The notes beneath the pieces are model-generated. The model worked only from the letters and a program-made list of their open reading frames with translations, ran no database searches and was not told the origin of the DNA. 64,000 nucleotides of DNA from Flavobacterium sp. CECT 9288 (GTDB taxonomy: Bacteria > Bacteroidota > Bacteroidia > Flavobacteriales > Flavobacteriaceae): the NCBI RefSeq assembly GCF_918731615.1, contig NZ_OU957226.1:1054001-1118000 (forward strand), read 5' to 3'. Shown here one piece after another: positions 56,124-64,000 of the stretch. Numbering within the stretch: the stretch's first letter is position 1; each line of letters opens with the position of its first letter. A program made the translations under genes and the position numbers.

Positions 56124-56191
56124 TCGGGACGGTCGAAGGTTCGAATCCTTCTGCCTTCACTTAAAAACCCACCAAATTGGTGGGTTTTTTG
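56109..56191. repeat. tRNA-Arg remnant copy at the right border of module 3
   Basis: CATCCCGATTTTTAATCGGG then the full T arm and acceptor 3' strand ending at 56159, followed by an intact terminator hairpin ACCCACC-AAATT-GGTGGGT (56167-56185). The AT-rich left part of the 170-bp unit is absent, so the repeat core starts at CATCCCG. Confidence 0.88.
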
Positions 56192-56377
56192 TTTTTAGTA
56201 TATTTTGCTCCCCGTTTTTTCGCATCAATCCTAAAAAGCATCAACTGTCGCAGTCTCATTCGTGTAATTAAAATAGTTTTACGCAGACTTCTTTACAATT
56301 TACCGTACATTTTTTCCTTATTTTTTAATATCTTAGCAAAGTAAATTTCTTGCATTTTTATAGTGCAACAAAGTTTT

Positions 56378-56450
56378 TAAGCCGCATCAGGCTTACCAAA
56401 AGCAAATTAAACGCAAGCAATTACAGTAGTTCAAGCACTATTAATTGCTT
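56378..56450. promoter_or_regulatory. Inverted repeats in the hsdM leader
   Basis: TAAGCC-N6-GGCTTA (56378-56395) and AAGCAATTA-N18-TAATTGCTT (56415-56450) lie just before hsdM. They could be operator or mRNA structure sites; no T-run follows. Confidence 0.4.
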
Positions 56451-56477
56451 ACCTATCATTTACAATCAATACATTTC

Positions 56478-58073
56478 ATGGCAGCCGAACAAAAACAAAA
56501 ATTAGAACAACAACTCTGGAACATCGCAAACACCCTTCGTGGGAAAATGGATGCCGATGATTTTAGAGATTACATATTAGGTTTCATTTTCTACAAGTAC
56601 CTGAGTACTAAAATGGATTTGTACGCCAACACCATCTTACAACCCGACGGTTTGACTTTTCAAGAAGTAGTAGGACATCCTGACGAAGCCCTTTTGATGC
56701 AAGAAATAAAACAATTGGCTATTGACAAATTAGGCTTTTTCCTAGAGCCTGCTGATTTATTCTCAGAACTAGCACGCAGAGGCAACGCAGGCGGAAAAAA
56801 CAATTTTATCCTGGGCGATCTAGCCAAAGTACTCACGCACATTGAGCAAAGTACCATGGGGTCAGAAAGCGAAGAAGATTTTGGAAACTTATTTTCGGAT
56901 TTAGATTTAACCTCTCACAAACTAGGAAAATCCGAAGCCGATAAAAACGAATTGATAGTAAAAGTCTTGATTCATCTGGATGAAATTGATTTTGATTTAG
57001 AAAACACCGATAGTGATGTTCTAGGAGATGCCTACGAATATTTAATAGGTCAGTTTGCCAGTGGTGCCGGCAAAAAAGCGGGCGAATTCTATACGCCACA
57101 ACAAGTCAGTAGCATCTTGGCACAACTAGTAACTGTGGGTAAAGACAAGCTCAAAAGCGTATACGACCCAACGTGTGGTTCGGGTTCCTTGCTGTTGCGC
57201 GTAGCCAAAGAAGTAAAAGACGTAAGCGCTTTTTACGGTCAGGAAATGAATCCTACCACTTACAACTTGTGCCGCATGAACATGATCATGCACGATGTAC
57301 ACTACAAACGTTTTGACATTAAAAACGAAGATACTCTAGAACGCCCACAACATTACGATTTGCGTTTTGAAGCCATCGTGGCCAATCCGCCATTCTCGGC
57401 CAACTGGTCTGCGAGTCCGCTGCACATGACTGATGAGCGTTTTTCGGCCTATGGCAAACTCGCCCCAAGCTCTAAAGCTGATTTTGCTTTTGTACAACAC
57501 ATGGTGCACCAGCTAGATGATAACGGAACCATGGCTATTGTTCTCCCACACGGAGTTTTGTTTCGTGGTGGTGCCGAAGGACACATTCGCCAGTATTTGA
57601 TCCAAGAGAAAAACTACCTCGATGCCGTAATAGGATTGCCCGCCAATATTTTTTACGGAACCAGTATCCCAACTTGTATTTTGGTCCTAAAGAAAAAACG
57701 CGACAATCCAGATAACATTTTGTTTATAGATGCCAGTCAGCACTACGAGAAAGTAAAAACCCAAAACGTATTGCGCAAAGAAGACATTGACAAAATAATT
57801 GAAACCTATAAAAATCGCACCGAGGAAGAAAAATATTCCCAAATTGCCTCTATTTCCGGCAATCGTACAGACGCGATTAATCGCGTCTCTACCATCGCCG
57901 AAAATGATTATAATTTAAACATCCCGCGCTACGTAGACACCTTTGAAGCCGAAGATGCCATAGACCTACAAGCCATAACCCAAGAATTACGCGCCTTAGC
58001 CCATGAAAGCAAAACCACCGATGCTACCATTGCCGGTTTTTGTACAGAATTAGGAATCCAAACCCCATTTTAA
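56478..58073 (+). CDS. hsdM: Type I restriction-modification methyltransferase HsdM
   Basis: A 531-residue N6-adenine methyltransferase subunit. The N-terminal HsdM domain (1-150) opens MAAEQKQKLEQQLWNIANTL; the N6_Mtase domain has AdoMet motif I DPTCGSGSLLLRVA (about 229) and the catalytic NPPF in AIVANPPFSANW (about 302). The C-terminus has NDYNLNIPRYVDTFEAEDAI. Just before it lies an unusual stretch SGNRTDAINRVS (about 461-472) encoded by a REP-like palindrome. I chose ATG 56478 over 56445, which adds eleven unrelated residues. Codon use is richer in G and C than in the flanking modules. Confidence 0.96.
   Translation: MAAEQKQKLEQQLWNIANTLRGKMDADDFRDYILGFIFYKYLSTKMDLYANTILQPDGLTFQEVVGHPDEALLMQEIKQLAIDKLGFFLEPADLFSELARRGNAGGKNNFILGDLAKVLTHIEQSTMGSESEEDFGNLFSDLDLTSHKLGKSEADKNELIVKVLIHLDEIDFDLENTDSDVLGDAYEYLIGQFASGAGKKAGEFYTPQQVSSILAQLVTVGKDKLKSVYDPTCGSGSLLLRVAKEVKDVSAFYGQEMNPTTYNLCRMNMIMHDVHYKRFDIKNEDTLERPQHYDLRFEAIVANPPFSANWSASPLHMTDERFSAYGKLAPSSKADFAFVQHMVHQLDDNGTMAIVLPHGVLFRGGAEGHIRQYLIQEKNYLDAVIGLPANIFYGTSIPTCILVLKKKRDNPDNILFIDASQHYEKVKTQNVLRKEDIDKIIETYKNRTEEEKYSQIASISGNRTDAINRVSTIAENDYNLNIPRYVDTFEAEDAIDLQAITQELRALAHESKTTDATIAGFCTELGIQTPF
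57865..57892. repeat. REP-like palindrome inside hsdM
   Basis: The 20-bp perfect palindrome AGACGCGATTAATCGCGTCT (57869-57888), extended with one mismatch to 28 bp (GTAC..CTAC ends). It is in frame and adds about twelve residues before the conserved END-YNLNIPRYVDTFE segment. Confidence 0.85.
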
Positions 58074-58106
58074 TCATGAATACTAATTTGTACATACAAG
58101 AGTATT

Positions 58107-58202
58107 GGGGCGTTCCCCTGCTGAAAAAGCAGGGTCGGGCTATCCGTTACAATCTTTTTGTTCGTTCCTCTCAAAAAGGATTTTCACTTCTATCCCTAAC
58201 GC
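58107..58202. repeat. Structured palindromic element between hsdM and hsdS
   Basis: A ~96-bp element bounded by GCGTT (58110-58114) and AACGC (58198-58202). Inside are a CCCTGCT-GAAAA-AGCAGGG stem (58116-58134) and ATCTTTTTG / CAAAAAGGAT (58152-58181). I remember related GGGCGTT..TAACGC elements as dispersed intergenic repeats in flavobacteria. It separates hsdM from hsdS by 144 bases and may shape the mRNA. Confidence 0.6.
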
Positions 58203-58217
58203 AAAAAAATACCTGCC

Positions 58218-59423
58218 ATGAATAAACTAAAGGTACCACAATTAAGGTTTAAGGGGTTTGAAGGGGAATGGAAATTTAAAAAAATAGGAAATATCGCTGA
58301 ACTTACATCAAGTAAAAGAGTTTATTTAACAGATTATGTTGAAGAAGGTATTCCTTTTTATAGAGGTAAAGAAATTTCAGAATTGAAATTAGGTAAAATA
58401 CCAAATGACATTTTATATATAACAGAATCTTCTTATCAAGAATTTAAAGAAAAATTTGGGGTTCCTCAAAAAGATGATTTATTGATTACAGCTGTTGGCA
58501 CACTAGGTAATGTATTAAGAATTAAAGATGAAGCCAAATTTTACTTCAAGGATGGAAACTTAATTTGGTTTAGAAAAATCACGGAATTTTCTCCTTTTTT
58601 AGAGATTGCTTTAGATTTTTACAAAAGTGAAATTGAAAAAACGTCAATTGGTTCAACTCAAAGAGCCCTGACAATGGTTGAATTACGAAAGCTAAAATTT
58701 CCATTTCCCACCCTCCCCGAGCAACAAAAAATAGCTTCCTTTTTAAGTGCAGTCGATGAAAAAATACAGCAATTGTCCCGCAAAAAGGAATTATTAGAAC
58801 AATACAAAAAAGGCGTCATGCAACAATTGTTCTCAGGTAAATTGAGGTTTAAGAATGAGAATGGAAAGGAGTATCCGGATTGGGAGGAGAAAAAGTTGGG
58901 GGATTTTTGCACATTTTTTTCAGGAGGAACACCAACAAGTACAAATCAAAATTATTATTCAGGCACAATACCTTTTATTGGTTCAGGAAATATTTATGAT
59001 TCTGAAGTTTACAATTTTATTTCAGAACAGGCTTTAAATAGTTCATCGGCTAAAATGGTTGAAAAAGGCGATTTACTTTATGCTCTTTACGGTGCAAATA
59101 GTGGTGAACTTGCAATATCAAAAATGAGTGGAGCAATAAATCAAGCGATACTTTGTATTAGAAATGAAGAATGCATAGAATACTTATACTATATATTATT
59201 GCTAAATAAGGACAATATTGTTGCAAAATATTTACAGGGTGGGCAAGGAAATTTGTCTGCACAAATAATTAAAAGATTAAAATATAAATTTCCATCCTTA
59301 CCAGAACAACAAAAAATCGCCAATTTTTTATCGGGCATCGATGGTAAAATAGAACAGGTGAATGGGGAATTGGTAAAAACGCAAGAATTTAAAAAAGGAT
59401 TGTTGCAGCAAATGTTTGTGTAG
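58218..59423 (+). CDS. hsdS: Type I restriction-modification specificity subunit HsdS
   Basis: A 401-residue subunit with two target recognition domains. TRD1 (about 10-160) begins LRFKGFEGEWKFKKIGNIAE, and the first spacer is LPEQQKIASFLSAVDEKIQQ (about 166). TRD2 (about 205-355) begins YPDWEEKKLGDFCTFFSGGT, and the second spacer is LPEQQKIANFLSGIDGKIEQ (about 361). The two halves would read a bipartite DNA target; the sequence read cannot be predicted. The stop TAG at 59421-59423 is the first part of a REP-like palindrome. Confidence 0.95.
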   Translation: MNKLKVPQLRFKGFEGEWKFKKIGNIAELTSSKRVYLTDYVEEGIPFYRGKEISELKLGKIPNDILYITESSYQEFKEKFGVPQKDDLLITAVGTLGNVLRIKDEAKFYFKDGNLIWFRKITEFSPFLEIALDFYKSEIEKTSIGSTQRALTMVELRKLKFPFPTLPEQQKIASFLSAVDEKIQQLSRKKELLEQYKKGVMQQLFSGKLRFKNENGKEYPDWEEKKLGDFCTFFSGGTPTSTNQNYYSGTIPFIGSGNIYDSEVYNFISEQALNSSSAKMVEKGDLLYALYGANSGELAISKMSGAINQAILCIRNEECIEYLYYILLLNKDNIVAKYLQGGQGNLSAQIIKRLKYKFPSLPEQQKIANFLSGIDGKIEQVNGELVKTQEFKKGLLQQMFV

Positions 59424-60013
59424 AGACGCGATTCATCGCGTCTATTTGTGCGTTATAAAATTGTCAGCGATGGTAGAGAAGCGATTTATCGCGTCTATAT
59501 TTGTGAAATCGAATTGTGGGGAATGAATGAGACGCGATAAATCGCGTCTGTACGTACGGATAGTATCGCGTCTATATTTGTGAAATCGAGTTGTGAGGAA
59601 TGAATGAGACGCGATAAATCGCGTCTGTACGTACGGATAGTATCGCGTCTAATTTGTGAAATCGAATTGTGGGTAATGAAAGAGAAGCGATAAATCGCGT
59701 CTATATTGATGAAATCGAATGATGGGGAATGAAAGAGACGCGATAAATCGCGTCTGTACGTGCGGATAGCATGGCGTCTATATTTGTGAAATCGAATTGT
59801 AGGGGATGAAAGAGACGCGATAAATCGCGTCTGTACCGGGTAGCATGGCGTCTATATGTGCGTTATAAAATTATTAGCGATGGTAGAGAAGCGATTTATC
59901 GCGTCTAAATTTGTGAAATCAAATGATGGGGAATGAATGAGACGCAATTCATCGCGTCTATATTTGTGAAATCGAATTGTGGGTAATGAAAGAGACGCGA
60001 TAAATCGCGTCTG
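59421..60013. repeat. Array of REP-like palindromes upstream of the RAYT gene
   Basis: About nine copies of AGACGCGATAAATCGCGTCT or close variants (T/A/C at the centre, or AAGCGATTTATCGCGTC) start near 59421, 59473, 59529, 59606, 59682, 59735, 59812, 59886, 59939 and 59992. Spacing is mostly 53 or 77 bases, with a shared linker TATTTGTGAAATCGAATTGT. Half-palindromes (TATCGCGTCT, ATGGCGTCT) lie in the longer spacers. This is the form of a bacterial interspersed mosaic of REPs. Confidence 0.85.
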
Positions 60014-60080
60014 TACTGGATAGCATATAGGAAAATGAATCATTTTATAAAAAAATGATGATATTCAATAATAATGAAAT

Positions 60081-60824
60081 ATGAAAAAATTTCAAAATAA
60101 ATATCGCATTCCATCCGCCCGATTGCAAAATTGGGACTATGGAGAAAATGGTGCATATTTCATCACAATATGCATTGATAAAATGGAATGTTTATTTGGG
60201 GATGTTGTTTCCAATGCGGATGTTTCCAATACGGACGTAGATAAGCGATTAATCGCTTATCTACGGGATACGATTGATGAAAAATGCGAAATGCAATTGA
60301 ATGAATTGGGAAAAATTGCCTATAATATTTGGGAAGAAATTCCGAATAAATTTCCTTTTGTCGAATTGGGTAATTTTGTGATTATGCCCAATCATATGCA
60401 TGGAATTTTGATTATCAATAAATTCGTAAATACGCGATTAATCGCGTTTGAAAATGAAAATGTTGAAAATGCCAATGGAAATGCACACGTAGAGACGCGA
60501 TTAATCGCGTCTAAAAATGAAAATGTGGAAAATGCCAATAGAAATGAACGCGTTGAGACGCGATTAATCGCGTCTGTACATGATGATGAAAAAAAAGGCG
60601 GTTTTTCCGGAAATAATAATCCGATGTTTCATGAAAATATATCCCGAATCATTCGTTGGTATAAAGGCAGGTGTAGTTTTGAAATGCGTAAAATTCATGC
60701 CGATTTTAATTGGCAATCCCGATTTTACGATCATATTATCCGAGATTCAAGAGCATTCGATACCATTCAAAATTATATAGAAGAGAATCCTTCAAAATGG
60801 AAAAAAGATAAATTTCATAATTAA
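60081..60824 (+). CDS. REP-associated tyrosine transposase (RAYT, Y1 HUH family)
   Basis: A 247-residue single-strand DNA nuclease/transposase domain protein. The HUH motif is MPNHMHGIL (His 105 and 107) and the Y1 Tyr is in IQNYIEENPSKW (Tyr 232), by comparison with E. coli TnpA-REP. FITICIDKMECLFG and QSRFYDHIIRDSRAF are also family segments. Residues about 51-62 and 118-165 are extra and are encoded by REP-like palindromes. It sits between hsdS and hsdR, 4 bases before hsdR, so hsdR probably depends on transcription through it. It should act on the nearby palindromes. Confidence 0.9.
   Translation: MKKFQNKYRIPSARLQNWDYGENGAYFITICIDKMECLFGDVVSNADVSNTDVDKRLIAYLRDTIDEKCEMQLNELGKIAYNIWEEIPNKFPFVELGNFVIMPNHMHGILIINKFVNTRLIAFENENVENANGNAHVETRLIASKNENVENANRNERVETRLIASVHDDEKKGGFSGNNNPMFHENISRIIRWYKGRCSFEMRKIHADFNWQSRFYDHIIRDSRAFDTIQNYIEENPSKWKKDKFHN
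60237..60264. repeat. 28-bp perfect palindrome inside the RAYT gene
   Basis: GTAGATAAGCGATT then AATCGCTTATCTAC, a perfect palindrome. It encodes VDKRLIAYLRD in frame. It is a variant with AAGCG in place of GACGCG. Confidence 0.85.
60432..60573. repeat. Three in-frame 63-bp repeats with REP palindromes in the RAYT gene
   Basis: ACGCGATTAATCGCGT occurs at 60432, 60495 and 60558, exactly 63 bases apart, and each codes for TRLIA. The first two copies are followed by ENENVENANGNAHVE-like residues. The repeat unit of 21 codons keeps the reading frame, so the array adds about 48 residues between the HUH strand and the Y1 helix. Confidence 0.88.
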
Positions 60825-60828
60825 AAAT

Positions 60829-63708
60829 ATGAGCCATCAATCCGAAGCTACACTAGAAAACAACTTAATCAAGCAATTGATTGGTTTGAAATATACGTCT
60901 GTCAAAATTCAGGATGGAGACGCTTTAGTTTCTAACCTCAAAAGTCAGTTGGAAGTTTTTAATGAAACCACTTTCACTGCTAAGGAGTTTGATGCTGTTT
61001 TGAATCATTTGTCCAAAGGCAATGTTTTTGAAAAAGCCAAAACACTCAGGGATCGCTTTCAATTAACAAAGGAAGATGGGACTTCGTTTTATGTTCGGTT
61101 TTTTAATGCAGAGGATAACAGCAAGAATTTATATCAAGTTACCAATCAAATATCATTAGAAGGCAGTTACAAGAACCGTTTTGATGTCACACTTTTGGTA
61201 AACGGATTGCCATTGGTACAAATAGAATTGAAACGCTCGGGTATCGAAATTAAAGAAGCTTTTAACCAAATCAATCGCTACCAAATGCATTCGTTTTGGA
61301 GCAACCACGGTTTGTTTCAATACGTGCAATTGTTTGTCATTAGCAATGGTGTCAATACAAAATATTTGGCCAACAATAAATTACAATCGGTCAAACAAAC
61401 CTTCTTTTGGGCTGATGCCAATAATAAAAACATCACGGAGTTACCCGAGTTTACAGCTGCTTTCCTAAACCCAAATCAATTGGGTAAAATGATTGCACAT
61501 TACATCGTGATCAACGAAACACATAAGGTGATGATGGTCTTGCGTCCGTATCAATTTTTTGCTACCGAAGCCATTATTCACCAAGTTAAAAACTCGAATG
61601 ACAACGCTTACATTTGGCACACCACAGGATCGGGTAAAACCTTAACTTCCTTTAAGGCCAGTCAAATTTTAATGGAATTGCCAGAGGTTTACAAAGTAGT
61701 TTTTGTAGTAGATAGAAAAGATTTGGATTACCAAACCATGAATGAGTTCAACGCGTTCAAAAAAGACAGTGTTGATGTTACTGATAATACCCAATCGTTA
61801 GTACGGCAATTGACTGATAATACCAAGTTGGTCTTAACTACCATTCAAAAATTAAACAATGCCATTTCGGAACGGTTTTCGGGCAAAATAGAAGGCTTAC
61901 GCCATAAGAAAATCGTTTTTATTTTTGATGAGTGTCACCGCTCACAATTTGGAGAAACACACGATCGTATTACTAAATTCTTTGAGAAAAGTCAACTTAT
62001 TGGATTTACAGGAACACCCATTTTTGCCGAAAACGCTTCTAAGAATGATTTAGGAAAGCGAACAACCAAAGATTTGTTTGGTAACTGTTTGCACAAATAC
62101 GTCATTACAGATGCGATACGGGATCAAAATGTTTTGCGTTTTGGGATTGAATATGTAGGGAAATACAAGAACAAGAGCAATGCTTTTATTGACATAGAAG
62201 TAGAGGATATTGACAAGCAAGAAGTTCTGGATTCCGAAAAGAGAATCAACAAAATTGTAGATTACATCATTGCGTATCACGATCAAAAAACGTTCAATAA
62301 AGACTATTCGGCACTGTTAGCAGTAAGTAGTATTGATAATGTGATTCAGTATTACGACCTTTTTCAACAAAAGAAAGAAGCTGGAGCACACGATTTGCGC
62401 ATTGCTACCATTTTCACGTATGGTACCAATGAAGATTCAGAGGAAGCGCAAGATTATTTACCAAGTGACGAAGTTGACTTTGATGTTTTAGCGGAGAAAC
62501 CAACAACCTATCAATCCAAACACACGCGTGACAAGCTTGAAAAATACATTGGGGATTACAACAAAATGTACAATACCAGTTTTTCGACCAAGGACAGCCA
62601 ACAGTTTGAGAATTACTTTAAAAACATAAGCCAGCGATTAAAAGATCGAGAAAAAGAAAACTTCAACCACGAGAAAGACCGTTTGGATATCGTGATTGTA
62701 GTTAATATGATGCTTACCGGTTTTGATGCTAAAAAAGTAAATACGCTGTATGTAGATAAAAACTTGAAGCAACACGGTTTGATTCAGGCGTATTCCAGAA
62801 CCAACAGGATTTTGGGAGAACAGAAGTCGCAAGGAAACATTTTGGCTTTTAGAAACCTTAAAAAAGCAACTGATGATGCCATCACTTTGTTTTCGAATAA
62901 AGAGGCAATAGAAGTAGTGACCATGCCCGATTATGAGGCCATTGCGGAGAAGTTTGATGAAGCTTTAAAGCTTTTAAGAGAAATTACACCCACATATCAA
63001 AGCGTAAATGATTTAAAAAACGAAGAAGAAGATGCTCAATTTGTGCAAGCATTCAGAAAGTTGATGCGAGCAATGAATGTATTGCAATCCTACACTGATT
63101 TTGACTGGGAGGATTTAGGTATTGATGAACAAGAATACGAAGACTACAAAGCCAAGTATCTTGACATCTACCAAAAGGTGAAGCAAGATACTGAAAAGCA
63201 AAAGACATCGATTCTGGATGACATTGATTTTGAATTAGAATTAATCCACACCGACCAAATCAACGTGGCCTACATCTTGAGATTGTTAGCGCAACTAAAA
63301 GGGGAAAAAACACCAACCGCTGCTGCAGCCCAAAAGAAAGCTATTATTGATTTATTGGGAGGAGACATTCAGCTGAGAAGCAAACGAGAATTGATTCAAA
63401 AATTCATAGATGAAAATATGCCCAACATCAAAGACGGAGATTCTATTGAAGATGAGTTTGAAAAATACTGGCAAGATCAAAAAGTCTTGGCATTAGGCAA
63501 ACTATGCGAGGAAGAACATCTTGACAAAGCACAATTCAAATCCTTAATAGATGCCTACATCTACAGCGGTCGAGAACCTATAAAAGACGAGGTTTTTCAA
63601 TGCTTAGACAATAGACCCAGCATCCTGCAAGCCCGAACTATTGGTGACCGAATTATAGCAAAAATGAAGGAGTTTGTAGAGGTTTTTGTAAAGGGGATGA
63701 TGGCGTAA
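60829..63708 (+). CDS. hsdR: Type I restriction endonuclease subunit HsdR
   Basis: A 959-residue translocase-nuclease. The N-terminal nuclease domain has LVQIELKRSGIEIKEAFNQI (about 128-147) with the D/E-x-K site. The SF2 helicase domains carry Walker A HTTGSGKTLTSF (about 262-273), IFDECHRSQFGE (about 365), FTGTPIF and motif VI AYSRTNR, with VNMMLTGFDAKKVNTLYVDK before it. The C-terminal helical part binds HsdM2S. It cleaves unmodified DNA away from the target site after translocation. It is the last gene of the system and follows the RAYT gene by 4 bases. Confidence 0.96.
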   Translation: MSHQSEATLENNLIKQLIGLKYTSVKIQDGDALVSNLKSQLEVFNETTFTAKEFDAVLNHLSKGNVFEKAKTLRDRFQLTKEDGTSFYVRFFNAEDNSKNLYQVTNQISLEGSYKNRFDVTLLVNGLPLVQIELKRSGIEIKEAFNQINRYQMHSFWSNHGLFQYVQLFVISNGVNTKYLANNKLQSVKQTFFWADANNKNITELPEFTAAFLNPNQLGKMIAHYIVINETHKVMMVLRPYQFFATEAIIHQVKNSNDNAYIWHTTGSGKTLTSFKASQILMELPEVYKVVFVVDRKDLDYQTMNEFNAFKKDSVDVTDNTQSLVRQLTDNTKLVLTTIQKLNNAISERFSGKIEGLRHKKIVFIFDECHRSQFGETHDRITKFFEKSQLIGFTGTPIFAENASKNDLGKRTTKDLFGNCLHKYVITDAIRDQNVLRFGIEYVGKYKNKSNAFIDIEVEDIDKQEVLDSEKRINKIVDYIIAYHDQKTFNKDYSALLAVSSIDNVIQYYDLFQQKKEAGAHDLRIATIFTYGTNEDSEEAQDYLPSDEVDFDVLAEKPTTYQSKHTRDKLEKYIGDYNKMYNTSFSTKDSQQFENYFKNISQRLKDREKENFNHEKDRLDIVIVVNMMLTGFDAKKVNTLYVDKNLKQHGLIQAYSRTNRILGEQKSQGNILAFRNLKKATDDAITLFSNKEAIEVVTMPDYEAIAEKFDEALKLLREITPTYQSVNDLKNEEEDAQFVQAFRKLMRAMNVLQSYTDFDWEDLGIDEQEYEDYKAKYLDIYQKVKQDTEKQKTSILDDIDFELELIHTDQINVAYILRLLAQLKGEKTPTAAAAQKKAIIDLLGGDIQLRSKRELIQKFIDENMPNIKDGDSIEDEFEKYWQDQKVLALGKLCEEEHLDKAQFKSLIDAYIYSGREPIKDEVFQCLDNRPSILQARTIGDRIIAKMKEFVEVFVKGMMA

Positions 63709-64000
63709 TTGGTAAACGATAAAATTAAATTAATTACTGCATTTTTGCGGTGTATAAAATAGTTTACAAAGCCAAATCATTTTTACACAAGTGAATTCAA
63801 AAGTATATTTTGGTATTTCAACTAACGTGATACATCACATGAAGTGAGTAAATAATGAGATTCCTCTTGCGTTAAAATGAAAAAAACCGAGCTGCTGTGT
63901 TCTTAACGAAATTACATTGTCAAGGCTTTATCGACATTTTGTCATAAGTTAGAATCCTTTATTTGTTTTAATGCTGCTATCCAATTTTTTGTATAATTTT
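63709..64000. other. Spacer after hsdR
   Basis: The last ~290 bases hold no gene, hairpin or tRNA-Arg remnant that I can see. The right border of the island, if it is marked by a further remnant, lies beyond this window. Confidence 0.5.

Noticed and set aside
58076..58225. Small protein between hsdM and hsdS (MNTNLYIQEYWGVPLLKKQG)
   Set aside because: The frame is the translation of the structured repeat element and overlaps the hsdS start.
59852..60043. 63-residue frame on the minus strand in the palindrome array
   Set aside because: It translates repeated DNA (RFIASLSLPTIRFHKYRRDE); every frame of such an array is long because the repeats lack stops.

Overview
The window looks like chromosome of a Flavobacterium-like member of the Bacteroidota (Flavobacteriaceae). 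The DNA is strongly AT-rich. Clear Shine-Dalgarno sequences are rare. Many genes are preceded by the Bacteroidota sigma-A type -7 box TAnnTTTG, sometimes with a TTG 16-22 bases upstream. Several proteins are typical of this group: DUF4293 beside rho, a Rho with a long low-complexity insertion, DUF4494, a GyrA with an acidic tail, and a DUF5117-type zinc protease. The assignment rests on pattern recognition only.

Positions 1-49.9 kb are a conserved core. In order they carry an XRE regulator fragment, an ABC exporter, truA, a phosphoesterase, a two-component pair, DUF4293/rho, a secreted zinc protease, a GAF/PAS histidine kinase and an adenosine deaminase. Next come a GNAT-MFS-flavoprotein cluster, yaaA, a TetR-TolC-HlyD-DHA2 efflux operon and a TetR-nitroreductase pair. 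After these lie the thrA-thrB-thrC operon, hutH, a DUF47/Pit phosphate pair, a RimB-RimK fusion, clpC, gyrA, an NlpC/P60 peptidase, a thiolase and a tRNA-Ser/Pro/Arg operon. Upstream of thrA I read a 33-codon leader ORF in which 11 codons are Thr, the hallmark of translation-coupled attenuation.

From tRNA-Arg (49813-49886) to about 56.2 kb the sequence becomes modular. Up to 38 bases from the 3' end of tRNA-Arg and its flank recur at 52.47 kb, then through four tandem ~170-bp units to 53.17 kb, at 54.6 kb and at 56.15 kb. Most copies are followed by a terminator hairpin. The copies bound small gene modules: an unknown protein plus an XRE-ImmA/IrrE protein; a 56-residue protein plus a membrane protein; and a lipoprotein beta-carbonic anhydrase. 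The last copy cuts off a gene just after its signal peptide. No recombinase is visible. I read this as an array of tRNA-derived attachment sites separating cargo modules.

From 56.4 to 63.7 kb lies a type I restriction-modification system, hsdM-hsdS-hsdR. A REP-associated tyrosine transposase (RAYT) and a ~0.6-kb array of its probable palindromes (AGACGCGAT..ATCGCGTCT) sit between hsdS and hsdR. The same palindrome occurs in frame inside hsdM, supplies the hsdS stop codon, and is repeated in frame inside the RAYT gene itself.
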